From positions 1-64,000 of the forward strand of contig NZ_CABDUX010000002.1 in assembly GCF_901411515.1 (NCBI RefSeq): a stretch of 64,000 bases of DNA, written 5' to 3'. The notes beneath the pieces are model-generated. The model was not told the origin of the DNA, searched no databases, and saw only the letters and a list, made by a program, of their open reading frames with translations. Below, one piece after another: positions 53,965-62,495 of the stretch (within the stretch, counting starts at the first letter, position 1; each line of letters starts with the position of its first letter). This DNA comes from Raoultibacter phocaeensis. Its GTDB lineage: Bacteria; Actinomycetota; Coriobacteriia; Coriobacteriales; Eggerthellaceae. Made by a program: the position numbers and the translations under genes.

Positions 53965-56478
53965 ATGGACAAATCCAGTAAAAAACTAACAAGAAGGTCG
54001 TTCTTGGCTACGACAGCTTTGGCTGCCGGCGCGCTCGCAACGGCAACGGCAGCAGGCTGCAGCAGTGTAGACGAATCGGGAACCGGCGCAGCGAACGTCG
54101 ATTCCGGTACGGCCGCTCCTGAAGAGTCGTACTTTGTCGGCACATGCCATGGCAACTGCGGTGGACGCTGTGCTCTGAAGGCAACGGTACGCGACGGCAA
54201 AATCGTAAGCACGCTACCGATGGACTACACCAAGGAGAACGAAGGGCTGCGTGTTGGATGCGTCAAAGGCGTATCCAATCCGTTGCGCATCTACGGCCCT
54301 TCGCGCCTTATGTATCCCATGAAGCGCGCCGGCGAACGTGGCAGTGGAGAATGGGAGCAGATTTCCTGGGACGAAGCTATCGAACTATTCGCCAACCAGC
54401 TGAAGACCACTATGGAGACGTACGGTGGACAGTCCAATATGTGGCAGGGCGGTGCCGGCAATATGAACGGCATTCTCAACGGCACGCCGACGGGCATCAT
54501 CAACAGCGCTCTGTTGCCGTCTGGCGAAATCAAGCCGCTCGATAGTTTCAGCAAGGGATATGCCAACTCGCGTCTCATCCAAAAGACCGGAGGCACGGTT
54601 CTGTCGGTCGGTCACGACATGGCGGGCATCGTGTTCGCCTTTGTGCACTTGACTCAGCCGCGGAGTGCGGTAGAGGATCTCGCAAACGCCAAGACCATAG
54701 TTTCTTGGGGCGCAAATCCCGCCGAGGCTTCCTTCTGTCGAGCTGCATGGAACTGGGTCTGCAAAGGCAGGGAGAACGGAGCGAAGCTCATCACCATCGA
54801 TCCTTTGTTCACGTCGACTGCGGCCCATTCCGACGAATGGCTTCCCGTTCGCACCGGCACCGATGCGGCGCTCATGTGCGGCATGATCCACTACATTGTG
54901 GACAACGATCTCGCTGACTGGGAGTACGTAAAGAACGGCTCAGTCGCCCCGTTTCTCATTGATGAGACGGGGGCCTATGTCCGACTCTCGAACTTCGGTA
55001 AGGCCGAAGCCGGTACCGACGAGGACGTTCCAGTTGTATGGGACGAGGATGCGGGGGAGTTTGTTGCTCATACAGAAGCCGCTAACCCAGCAATTCACGG
55101 TACGTTCGATGCCGAGGGAGCAAGCGTACGCACGGTATTCGATGCCGCTATGGATAACATCGCGCCCTTTACCGTTGCATTCGCAGCTGAGGAATGCGGT
55201 ATCTCCGTCGAGCAGATAGAGAATCTCGCCCGTATCTGCGCAACGGAAGGTCCGACGAGCTTCTATATCAATTACGGACTTGAACATACGTACGAATCGT
55301 GGCGCATCTACTTCCTTATCGGGCTGCTTGCCTCCCTGACTCACAGCGTGGGTATTCCCGGCGGATCGCATGTGGGCAGCATCGGCCTCGGCCACGAATC
55401 CGCCACAACGATTAAGCAGCCGAAAACGTTCAATGCGGAAAGCTTCATCGTCGAAGACGCCGTTCCGGGCAACCATTTTACGGGCGACTGGATCGTTCAG
55501 ATTGCGGAGACGGGGCAGTGGGCAGGTAAGGATTTCCATATGGGCACGCTTGTCAATATGTGCGCCAATCCGCTCGACAACTTCTCCGGATCGTCCGCTC
55601 TTCTGAAAGCGTACGACAAGATCGATTACATCATCACCATAGACAGCATCATGACCACCACGGCCCATTACTCCGATCTGGTTCTTCCCACCTGTATGCC
55701 TTGGGAAACCTACGAGTACATCGACGGGGGAATCTTCGAGCAAAAGGCCATCGAGCCGGTTGGTGATGCGAAGTCGGATTTCGATATCATCAAATCCGTT
55801 GCAGTAAAAATGGGCTACGATGATTTGATCGAAGGGGAGGGTCTCGATTTCTTACGATCGTATCTTGATACGCCTGAAAACATCGAGGCGGGCGTCGGCT
55901 TCGATGCGTTGTCTGAAAATGGTGTCGTGATCGGCGATTACACAATGCCTGCCACCGTCGTGCCGGAATACAACCCCTACGGCCGCACCCAATTCTACAT
56001 GGAATACCTGATGCCGCGCGACGCTTGGGGACAGGTGTTCGGTCTGCAGGATCGCTTGCCGTTCTACAAGCCGTCCATCGAAGCCTATGCGGACAATCCG
56101 GATCGTGAGAAATACCCCCTCTACGGCTTCAGCAACCACGACCTCTACCATGGGCAGACGCTCTGGATCCACAACGAGTGGCTCGACACCTTCAGAACCC
56201 TTGAAGGAAAACCGTTCTGCCGTATGCATCCCGAAGTGGCCGAAGCGCGCGGTATCAAAACGGGGGATACGGTGCGGGTGTTCAACGACCATGGTTCATG
56301 TGTCTTAAACGCCCTTGTTACCGAGGGAATCCGTAACGATTCGCTCTGGCTGCCGCATGGCTTTACGTGGGACGAGTTCGAAGAAGGCTACGCTCAATCG
56401 CTCACGCGTTGGTGCCCCGATGATGTAACGAGCAATAACAATTTCAATGACTGGATCTGTCAGGTCGAGAAGGTATAA
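53965..56478 (+). CDS. Tat-exported molybdopterin oxidoreductase catalytic subunit, DMSO-reductase family
   Basis: 837 residues. The twin-arginine signal is LTRRSFLATTALAAGALATA, with Cys32 in AAGCSS that could serve as a lipid attachment site. The [4Fe-4S] motif is C61-x3-C65-x3-C69 (TCHGNCGGRC) with a later Cys in VGCVKG. Cofactor segments: SRLMYPMKRAGERG, TIVSWGANPAEASF, GAKLITIDPLFTSTAAHSDE, GTDAALMCGMIHYI and, near the C-terminus, GIKTGDTVRVFNDHGSCVLN. It should reduce an external electron acceptor such as an S- or N-oxide; the acceptor is unknown. Start follows GGGGGAGG. It heads an operon with the 4Fe-4S subunit and the TorD chaperone. Confidence 0.9.
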   Translation: MDKSSKKLTRRSFLATTALAAGALATATAAGCSSVDESGTGAANVDSGTAAPEESYFVGTCHGNCGGRCALKATVRDGKIVSTLPMDYTKENEGLRVGCVKGVSNPLRIYGPSRLMYPMKRAGERGSGEWEQISWDEAIELFANQLKTTMETYGGQSNMWQGGAGNMNGILNGTPTGIINSALLPSGEIKPLDSFSKGYANSRLIQKTGGTVLSVGHDMAGIVFAFVHLTQPRSAVEDLANAKTIVSWGANPAEASFCRAAWNWVCKGRENGAKLITIDPLFTSTAAHSDEWLPVRTGTDAALMCGMIHYIVDNDLADWEYVKNGSVAPFLIDETGAYVRLSNFGKAEAGTDEDVPVVWDEDAGEFVAHTEAANPAIHGTFDAEGASVRTVFDAAMDNIAPFTVAFAAEECGISVEQIENLARICATEGPTSFYINYGLEHTYESWRIYFLIGLLASLTHSVGIPGGSHVGSIGLGHESATTIKQPKTFNAESFIVEDAVPGNHFTGDWIVQIAETGQWAGKDFHMGTLVNMCANPLDNFSGSSALLKAYDKIDYIITIDSIMTTTAHYSDLVLPTCMPWETYEYIDGGIFEQKAIEPVGDAKSDFDIIKSVAVKMGYDDLIEGEGLDFLRSYLDTPENIEAGVGFDALSENGVVIGDYTMPATVVPEYNPYGRTQFYMEYLMPRDAWGQVFGLQDRLPFYKPSIEAYADNPDREKYPLYGFSNHDLYHGQTLWIHNEWLDTFRTLEGKPFCRMHPEVAEARGIKTGDTVRVFNDHGSCVLNALVTEGIRNDSLWLPHGFTWDEFEEGYAQSLTRWCPDDVTSNNNFNDWICQVEKV

Positions 56479-56491
56479 GGGGGCATCGATA

Positions 56492-57118
56492 ATGACTAAG
56501 TATGGAATGGCGATAGATACGAACCGCTGCACGGGCTGCAATATGTGCTCGATGTCTTGCAGGGTGGATCACAACTTGCCGAACGACGTGCTTTACAGTA
56601 CGGCTGTCACCGACGGGAGCGAATATTTCCGCGTGCCGACGGGGACGTATCCGAATGATCTGACGATGACGTTCTACACGATGTCGTGTCAGCACTGCGA
56701 CAACCCTTCGTGCGTTGAGGTGTGCCCCACCGGTGCTGCGTATAAGCGTGAAGAAGACGGCATCGTTTTGGTTGACAACGAAAAGTGCATCGGATGCAAG
56801 AGCTGTGTCGCCGCATGCCCGTACGAAGGCGTACGCACTCTGCTATCGTCCGAGCCGACGTATCCCCTCGATTTCCAGATCGGTGACTATAGGGCTCAAG
56901 AGCATAAGCCGAACACCATGGAAAAATGTACCTTCTGCGTCGAGCGGATAGACGCAGGCGAGCGGCCTCTGTGCATCGACTTGTGTCCTGCCGTTGCTCG
57001 GTATTTCGGTGATTTGGACGATCCCGAATCAGAGGTATCGAAGGTTTTGCAACAGCGCGAGTACGAGCAGCTGTTGACCGATCAGGGTACCGGTCCCAAC
57101 GTGTACTTCCTGCGGTAA
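56492..57118 (+). CDS. DmsB-like [4Fe-4S] electron-transfer subunit
   Basis: 208 residues with four ferredoxin-type cysteine clusters: RCTGCNMCSMSC, MSCQHCDNPSCVEVCP, KCIGCKSCVAACP and KCTFCVERIDAGERPLCIDLCP. It carries electrons between the membrane anchor and the catalytic subunit and is exported with the latter through Tat by piggy-back, as in DmsAB. Start at 56492 (MTKYGMAIDTNRC) follows AAGGGGG; the longer frame from 56447 overlaps the upstream gene. It lies 13 bases after the catalytic subunit gene. Confidence 0.93.
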   Translation: MTKYGMAIDTNRCTGCNMCSMSCRVDHNLPNDVLYSTAVTDGSEYFRVPTGTYPNDLTMTFYTMSCQHCDNPSCVEVCPTGAAYKREEDGIVLVDNEKCIGCKSCVAACPYEGVRTLLSSEPTYPLDFQIGDYRAQEHKPNTMEKCTFCVERIDAGERPLCIDLCPAVARYFGDLDDPESEVSKVLQQREYEQLLTDQGTGPNVYFLR

Positions 57119-57149
57119 AGGTTTTTGCGCTTCAAGCGCACATGATGTG

Positions 57150-57185
57150 CGACGGGATCGGAGTGCTATGCTTCCGATCCCGTCG
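57150..57185 (+). terminator. Intercistronic hairpin
   Basis: CGACGGGATCGGA at 57150-57162 pairs perfectly with 57173-57185 around a 10-base loop, followed by A-rich rather than T-rich sequence. It lies between the 4Fe-4S and TorD genes and may lower or stabilise expression of part of the transcript. Confidence 0.5.
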
Positions 57186-57209
57186 AGAAAAATGAGAGGG
57201 GGAATCGGG

Positions 57210-57893
57210 ATGGGGGATGGCAAAGCACCCGATGAGTGGATGTACGGGGCGACGGCATTCGAGCTCTTGTCTTTGGCTTTTCTGCTGCCCACGAAAGATA
57301 CGGCGGAAGCTTTGGTTGCGGGCGAGTTCGCGGATGCATGCGAAGAGGTTTTGGTTGCACTCGAATGCGAATCGGCCGCCAGGGACGAGATCACATCCTT
57401 TTTGTCGGGGTATGGCGGGAAAGATGCCGAAGAGGTGTTTCATGTCCTGCGCACAGAATACACGTACCTGTTCGTGGGCGAGCGCGAGCCGCGGGTTACT
57501 CCTTTCATCGGCGTTTGGGCTGCGCACGAGCGCGGGCAGAAGGGCTTGCTTTTCGTGAACAAGGAGTCGGTTGAAATCGAGCACTTCATGCGCGATCGGG
57601 GAGTTACGAAAAACCTCGCGGCCGGTCAGGTAAACGACCCGGTGGACCATATCGGAACGGTTTTCGAGTTTGTGAAGTATCTTTGCCTGGTGAACGCGAA
57701 AGCGATACAGGCGCCGGAAAACGTGGCCATCGAAGAAGGCGACTACGAGACGTTCGTTTGTGAGTACGTTTCGTTCTATGCCCGCTGGTTTGCCGATCAG
57801 GTTTTCGAACAGGCGCGATGTCCGTTTTATAAGGCGATGGCTTTGTTCCTCGGGCAGGTGCTCGAGCTTTTCGCTCCGAAGCGAAGCGCGTAG
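57210..57893 (+). CDS. TorD/DmsD-family redox enzyme maturation chaperone
   Basis: 227 residues, all-helical. TorD-type patterns: AFELLSLAFLLPTKDTAEAL, HVLRTEYTYLFVGEREPRVTPF (the conserved YxxLF and P region), FEFVKYLCLVNA and ARWFADQVFEQARCPFYKAM. It binds the Tat signal of the catalytic subunit and helps cofactor insertion before export. I prefer ATG at 57210 after GAGAGGGGG over an upstream ATG at 57147 that lies inside the hairpin region. Third gene of the Mo-reductase operon. Confidence 0.88.
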   Translation: MGDGKAPDEWMYGATAFELLSLAFLLPTKDTAEALVAGEFADACEEVLVALECESAARDEITSFLSGYGGKDAEEVFHVLRTEYTYLFVGEREPRVTPFIGVWAAHERGQKGLLFVNKESVEIEHFMRDRGVTKNLAAGQVNDPVDHIGTVFEFVKYLCLVNAKAIQAPENVAIEEGDYETFVCEYVSFYARWFADQVFEQARCPFYKAMALFLGQVLELFAPKRSA

Positions 57894-57933
57894 GCTTTCA
57901 TCTGGCTGAAATGCATAAGGAGGTGGTTAAGAC

Positions 57934-58650
57934 GTGAGCTTTGCTCTGGTCTTTATTGTCGCATGCGGGGTCGTCATCGCGTTGGCGGGCTTCATAAAGA
58001 GATTGCCGTTGCTGTTTTACGCGTTCGCTGTTTTGGCGGTTGTACTGCTGTTCGCGGGCACGGAAGGCTATATCGACGGCGGTTGGTGGAAGCCGCTCAT
58101 TCTGTTGGTGAAGCGCTGTATGTTGGCGCTTTCGCTCTTTACGATCGTCATGTTCACGGGGGCGCTGTCGAGGGAGTCGTGGCTCGGTATTCGGCTTCGC
58201 TCGATTCGATCCGAACTCTCTATTGTTGCGTGCATCCTCTGTGCGGGGCACGTATGCCAGTACCTTGTTGCGTACGTTTCGCGTGCTGTTGCGGGGTCGC
58301 TCGATCTAGAGACGGGGGCGTCCATCTTCATCGCTTTGGTTTTGTTCGTGCTCTTGATCGTTCTCGGGGTTACATCGGGCAACGCCATGAAGAAGCGGAT
58401 GAGGGGCGTTAGCTGGAAGCGCATCCAATGGTTCGCCTACCCGTTTTTCCTTCTTACGTACGTTCATCTGATGCTGATGATTGCGCCTGCGGCCTTCCTC
58501 GGCAGCGAGCAGGCAATGGTGAACGCGCTAGTGTATTCGGTTGTATTCGCGGCATACGTGATCATGCGCCTCTATCGGTATGCGAAGGATAAAGGCGCCA
58601 AGGCGTCTGTTGAAGCATGCAAAGATACCGGGGGCTTGGGGGAGGGGTAG
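57934..58650 (+). CDS. Seven-span membrane protein, possibly ferric-reductase/MsrQ-like heme protein
   Basis: 238 residues with about seven hydrophobic spans. Two histidines sit inside spans (LCAGHVCQYLVAY, LTYVHLMLM), which could ligate heme b as in the ferric-reductase-like/MsrQ group; the match is by topology and not certain. GTG at 57934 follows AAGGAGG. It lies 40 bases after the TorD gene and is the last gene of the operon. It may offer a second route for electrons from quinol, or an accessory role. The C-terminus is short and charged. Confidence 0.7.
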   Translation: MSFALVFIVACGVVIALAGFIKRLPLLFYAFAVLAVVLLFAGTEGYIDGGWWKPLILLVKRCMLALSLFTIVMFTGALSRESWLGIRLRSIRSELSIVACILCAGHVCQYLVAYVSRAVAGSLDLETGASIFIALVLFVLLIVLGVTSGNAMKKRMRGVSWKRIQWFAYPFFLLTYVHLMLMIAPAAFLGSEQAMVNALVYSVVFAAYVIMRLYRYAKDKGAKASVEACKDTGGLGEG

Positions 58651-58689
58651 GGTTTGCGGTTTTACGACTGCAGGGATATGCTCGGTCAT

Positions 58690-59449
58690 ATATTGGGCAA
58701 GGGCGTGGAGCTGCAAAGCGTCGTGCGCGATGGGATTGAGCGCATGTGATGCGGCGACCCGGCCGTGGGGGCGGCGTGCGCGGCTGCTGTTCCCGTTGAT
58801 CGGGCGCTTGTGCGACGGGTGGTGAGCGCACGAGGGCAAGCGTGAGGAGGCGCCGATGCACGGGTTCTGCCGCGACCGCATGTCGCGGCCGAGCGGGTGT
58901 CGGGCACGCATGCGCGTTTCGAGACGGCCTCCGACGCGGGGACGCGGGCGGTGTATCTCTTCGACTTCCGCCCGCGCGCGGACTTCTCGCTCGAGGGCGC
59001 GACCATCGTGAAGACGCATACCGTGGAGAACACGGGCGAGGCGTCGATGCCGTTTGAGCTGGGTGGCATCGAAACGTACGCGACGCGCCTGCTGCCGAGC
59101 GAGCATGGGACGACTACTTCGTGCGCTTCGAGTGGGTGGACGCTTTGAAGATGTTCGGCATGGACGGGGGCATCCTCGCGCTGCCGAAGATCGAGGTGCC
59201 GCTCGAGGACAGCCACCTGGCGAAAACACCCGAGCAGCTGGGTGTCGACACCATTGTGCTGGAGAACGTGCCCGGCAGCAAGGTCGTGCTCGCGAGCACC
59301 GCGAACCCGCACGAGGTGGAGGCGGAGTCCCCGGACTTCCCCTCCCGGGCATCTGGACGAAGGCCGGCCAAGACGACGCCCGCTACCTCTGCCTCGAGCC
59401 GTGGTCGGCGCTGCCCGACGCACAATTCTCCCCGCGCACGCTTGCGTAA
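58690..59449 (+). pseudogene. Degraded aldose 1-epimerase (LacX/GalM-like)
   Basis: Successive frames together rebuild an aldose 1-epimerase: GVELQSVVRDGIERM then stop; ATRPWGRRARLLFPLIGRLC then stop; EAPMHGFCRDR; AVYLFDFRPRADFSLEGATI; DYFVRFEWVDALKMFGMDGG; VVLASTANPHEVEAESPDF; FPGIWTKAGQDDARYLCLEP and ALPDAQFSP. At least four frame changes or stops break it. G+C is high, unlike the sequence after 60.1 kb. It directly precedes the second glycosylase gene and marks the edge of a rearranged region. Confidence 0.75.
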
Positions 59450-59475
59450 CGGATGACGTTTCGCTAGTGGGTTCT

Positions 59476-60051
59476 GTGGAGGAGAAGACCAGGTGCGCGT
59501 GGGCGGACACGCCGATCTACGTGGACTACCCTGACAACGAGTGGGGGAGGCCCACCCACGATGACTGCGAGCTGTTCGAGCTGCTGGTCTTGGAGGGTGC
59601 GCAGGCAGGCTTGTCGTGGCTCACCATCCTCAAGAAGCGCGAGGCGTACCGCGAGGCCTTCGACGGCTTCGATCCCGCCAAGGTGGCGCGCTACGACGAG
59701 GCCAAGGTCGAGGAGCTCATGGCGAACGCGGGCATCGTCCGCAACCGCCGCAAGGTCGAGGCGGCCGTGACCAACGCGCAGCTGTTCCTGGACGTGGTCG
59801 AGGGGTTCGGCAGCTTCTATGCGTTCATCTGGTGGTACGTGGACGGCGAGCCCATCGTGAACCGTTGGGAAACCCAAGCGGATATGCCGGCCACCACGCC
59901 GCTGTCCGACCGCATCAGCAAGGACCTCAAGAAGCGCGGCTTCAAGTTCGTCGGCTCTACCATCGTCTACGCCTATATGCAGTCCATCGGCATGGCGAAC
60001 GACCACGTGGTGGATTGTTTCGTGCGAGAGGAGATGGTCGAGGAGCTATAA
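59476..60051 (+). CDS. tag: DNA-3-methyladenine glycosylase I, second copy
   Basis: About 191 residues, very similar throughout to the gene at 45217: CAWADTPIYVDYPDNEWGRP, EGAQAGLSWLTILKKREAYR, GFDPAKVARYDEAKVEELMA, SDRISKDLKKRGFKFVGSTI and the C-terminal DHVVDCFVREE. All family zinc-ligand positions look present. The start is probably GTG at 59476, aligned with the first copy's ATG; no strong ribosome binding site is visible. It follows the epimerase remnant by 26 bases. It looks intact, but expression is uncertain. Confidence 0.85.
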   Translation: MEEKTRCAWADTPIYVDYPDNEWGRPTHDDCELFELLVLEGAQAGLSWLTILKKREAYREAFDGFDPAKVARYDEAKVEELMANAGIVRNRRKVEAAVTNAQLFLDVVEGFGSFYAFIWWYVDGEPIVNRWETQADMPATTPLSDRISKDLKKRGFKFVGSTIVYAYMQSIGMANDHVVDCFVREEMVEEL

Positions 60052-60085
60052 GCAGTCCTTGGCACGAAGTTTGCGCAAAGCTTTG

Positions 60086-61735
60086 TCAATACAATTGACC
60101 GGGATCATCTTCGACCTCCTTTTGCAAGGTTCGATATTTTCTGCCCACGAGTACTGATGGGTGAATGCCGCCAGCAATAGCATTGAGGTCGTCTCCATTG
60201 ATCAAGAGCATGCTCTTTCCTTGGCATGCAAGTCTTGTCGACTGTTCGGTAGCCACCTTGCTAAATCCAGACATTGAAACGATCAGGCCGGTTCTGCTTC
60301 CTTTCGCATCCATGACAAAAGATAAATTACGCACAACGGAAACTCCCGTGATCTCGACCCTGTTCTTGCATTCGACAAGCAATATGGTTCCCATGTCCCA
60401 GGCATTCTGATTCAGCGACGCGTTTACATAGCACAGATCTATCTCGCAATCGTCTGCTTTGACTCTTCGGCCCGCTAATAGCCACCCTTCAACGGCACTT
60501 AGCATATATGCGACCAGATTCTCAAGGGCTATGCCTTTATCCGAGGTGGCTGAGGCTTTGCAGTTTGCGAGCAATTCGCAGAATCGTTCGCAACTGAAGG
60601 CCTGTGACTCAAGAGGTAATGTCATCGCGTCAGGAAGGTTCTTACGCAAAATCGGCATTATGGCGTTTAGCTGATAGACCCTATACGGCATTTCAAGAGC
60701 GAAACGCCTTGTCAATGAAGATTCTTCTATGCCTCTCAATGACTTAGCAGCATGTTCAGCGGACATGAGAAACGATTTGAGAAAAATGTCTTCATCAACG
60801 ATTGCTTCACTTGTCTCATAAGGGAGTCTCGCTTTCAGCGTCTCCAGGAAATCTCGATAGATGCTTCGCGCTTCATTTAAACTCCATTTGCGAATATAAA
60901 ACGAAATGGCGCAGCAGTATAAGAGCGCACTGATCCACTCGTCCGCAATATGATAGGGCAAGATATGTATTCCGTAGCCGTAAGCTGGTGTCATCAGAAT
61001 TTGCTCGATATCGACTTCTGTCCATCGGCCGACTATAGACGAGTCTGTTTGCCGACCGATAAGAGGGCCTTCACCGCTTAGGTTGATTCTCCTGGCACCT
61101 TCAAGAAGCAGTTCCCATTCGTGTTCACGGGGATTGAAGAATGGCGCTATGATTCTTTTGCCCCTCGTGGAATTGAGCAGAAATGAGGTTGTGATTATCT
61201 GGTGCTTGAAAAGAGCGGGTTCTTCCTGCTCGATCCAAGCTTCTGCAAATTGTTGAAGAGAAAGTAGGCATTCGTTTTTCCCAGGGTAAGTTTCTCCCGC
61301 CGTCATTATAAGCAATGCGAATTCCTCTTCATCGTCGTACATTTGAAGATAACTTGCTTTCGACCACGGCGTTACGATACTCGCTATCGGCGCGCACAAA
61401 TCAAGAAACTCTTCGAAGCTTTTGCCATAAAGAACCTCAAGAGTCGTTGGCTCAAATAACGAGCCATCGTCAGGATCGCCGCAGATTACCGAGTTCATCG
61501 AGAAGCCATAAGACCTTTCGAGAAGAACATTCCTGAACACATCAACGTCTTTTTCATGCCCGAAGAATCCGTATACCTCGGAAAAACTGACACCCTCTTT
61601 CGTTGCAATTGAAGACTGCTCGTCGCGCAGTTCGGCGATGCGTTCAATAAAATTTAATGGGTGCTGCATAGTATCTTTCGAGACAAACTGGAACTTCTCT
61701 CCGTCGTCAAGTACTGCAAGGTATAAAAATTCCAC
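60086..61735 (-). CDS. PD-(D/E)XK nuclease-like protein
   Basis: 549 residues. The C-terminal part (about 410-545) has a restriction-endonuclease-like core: GIALENLVAYMLSAVEGWLL with Glu, RVKADDCEIDLCYVN with Asp, and ILLVECKNRVEITGVSVVR with Glu-x-Lys, then RTGLIVSMSGFS. The first ~400 residues are acidic, helical and unrecognised. A GTG start at 61735 is likely. G+C is lower than in the rest of the window. It is divergent from the small ORF and PHP-ATPase at 62334-64000. A defence nuclease (Mrr-like) is the best guess; no methyltransferase is beside it in the window. Confidence 0.65.
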   Translation of the reverse strand: MEFLYLAVLDDGEKFQFVSKDTMQHPLNFIERIAELRDEQSSIATKEGVSFSEVYGFFGHEKDVDVFRNVLLERSYGFSMNSVICGDPDDGSLFEPTTLEVLYGKSFEEFLDLCAPIASIVTPWSKASYLQMYDDEEEFALLIMTAGETYPGKNECLLSLQQFAEAWIEQEEPALFKHQIITTSFLLNSTRGKRIIAPFFNPREHEWELLLEGARRINLSGEGPLIGRQTDSSIVGRWTEVDIEQILMTPAYGYGIHILPYHIADEWISALLYCCAISFYIRKWSLNEARSIYRDFLETLKARLPYETSEAIVDEDIFLKSFLMSAEHAAKSLRGIEESSLTRRFALEMPYRVYQLNAIMPILRKNLPDAMTLPLESQAFSCERFCELLANCKASATSDKGIALENLVAYMLSAVEGWLLAGRRVKADDCEIDLCYVNASLNQNAWDMGTILLVECKNRVEITGVSVVRNLSFVMDAKGSRTGLIVSMSGFSKVATEQSTRLACQGKSMLLINGDDLNAIAGGIHPSVLVGRKYRTLQKEVEDDPGQLY

Positions 61736-62333
61736 GATGATCCCATCTCGAAATAGTAACGCTTTGTCAATTTCTCTAATAAATCTAGCAAAAGGGTGCC
61801 TAAATCATATTGTCCGTATTGATAATAGTTATCTTTTTCAATATGCGAAAGACTAGCAAGCTATCTACGCTTTTGCAGCTTCCTCCTCGTCCAACAGCTG
61901 GCGCGCGAAAGCTATGGCGTCGTCGATGTTCACGCAGAAGTGGTCCTCGCCCACGAGGTCCACGACGTCGAGCGTTGTTGCCGCGGCGCTTGAAATGCTG
62001 GGTCGGCCCTCGGAAAGTTCCTTTTCCAGTAGCCTGTTCGGGTAGGTCTTGACCGATAGTGGGATCGACCTTTCAGACGCAGTAGCGCTCGAAAGGTCGA
62101 TCTTCAGCGGAACCGTCCGTTGCAAAATGCGCTACTGCGGCGTGGGCCACTCCCGGCGGAAGGACGGATGCGAGCGCAACCATGTCGAGCTCTGCAAACT
62201 CCTCCCCAAGAGCCATGTCTCCTTCGGTCAGCCTTTTATTGGGGGTAAGGCTGCGACTAACCTATCTTTGTTATTTGATAGAATGCAAAAGGTCATATAA
62301 GCGCTTCAGTCTTTGTTTGGTTAGGATGGATAC
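61736..62333. other. Gap with nested inverted repeats and short minus-strand reading frames
   Basis: The first 120 bases are A+T-rich and probably hold the nuclease promoter. Between 61865 and 62216 the DNA is G+C-rich and contains two overlapping minus-strand frames: one of 47 residues (62073-62216, ending DGSAEDRPFERYCV) and one of up to 86 (61865-62125, ending DDAIAFARQLLDEEEAAKA). They read like protein, but match nothing I know and may be remnants. TAGAAT at 62279-62284 may be the -10 for the next ORF. Confidence 0.4.
62063..62139. repeat. Two interleaved perfect inverted repeats
   Basis: GATCGACCTTTC at 62063-62074 is complementary to 62091-62102, and CGCAGTAGCGC at 62078-62088 is complementary to 62129-62139. 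The second pair starts inside the loop of the first, so the two stems form a pseudoknot-like or switch-like arrangement. Confidence 0.6.
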
Positions 62334-62495
62334 ATGGAGTATGTTGAAATACTTGATTCCGATGCGTCTTTAGCGGGCTATTCAGCCATGTCTCATCTAT
62401 TCAGGACTGTATCGCAACTATTAATTTCGGAATGCGTTGTATCTGGGATATGCAGGCACGGGGCGAAGTGTTGGGCAAATAGGATAAAGCTATGA
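62334..62495 (+). CDS. Small ORF coupled to the PHP-ATPase
   Basis: 53 residues beginning MEYVEILDSDASLAGYSAMS and ending CRHGAKCWANRIKL, with three cysteines in the second half. TTAGGATGG lies upstream of the ATG. Its TGA overlaps the ATG of the PHP-ATPase gene (ATGA), a typical sign of translational coupling. No family is recognised. It may be a real small partner, or a leader peptide that controls the ATPase. Confidence 0.45.
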   Translation: MEYVEILDSDASLAGYSAMSHLFRTVSQLLISECVVSGICRHGAKCWANRIKL

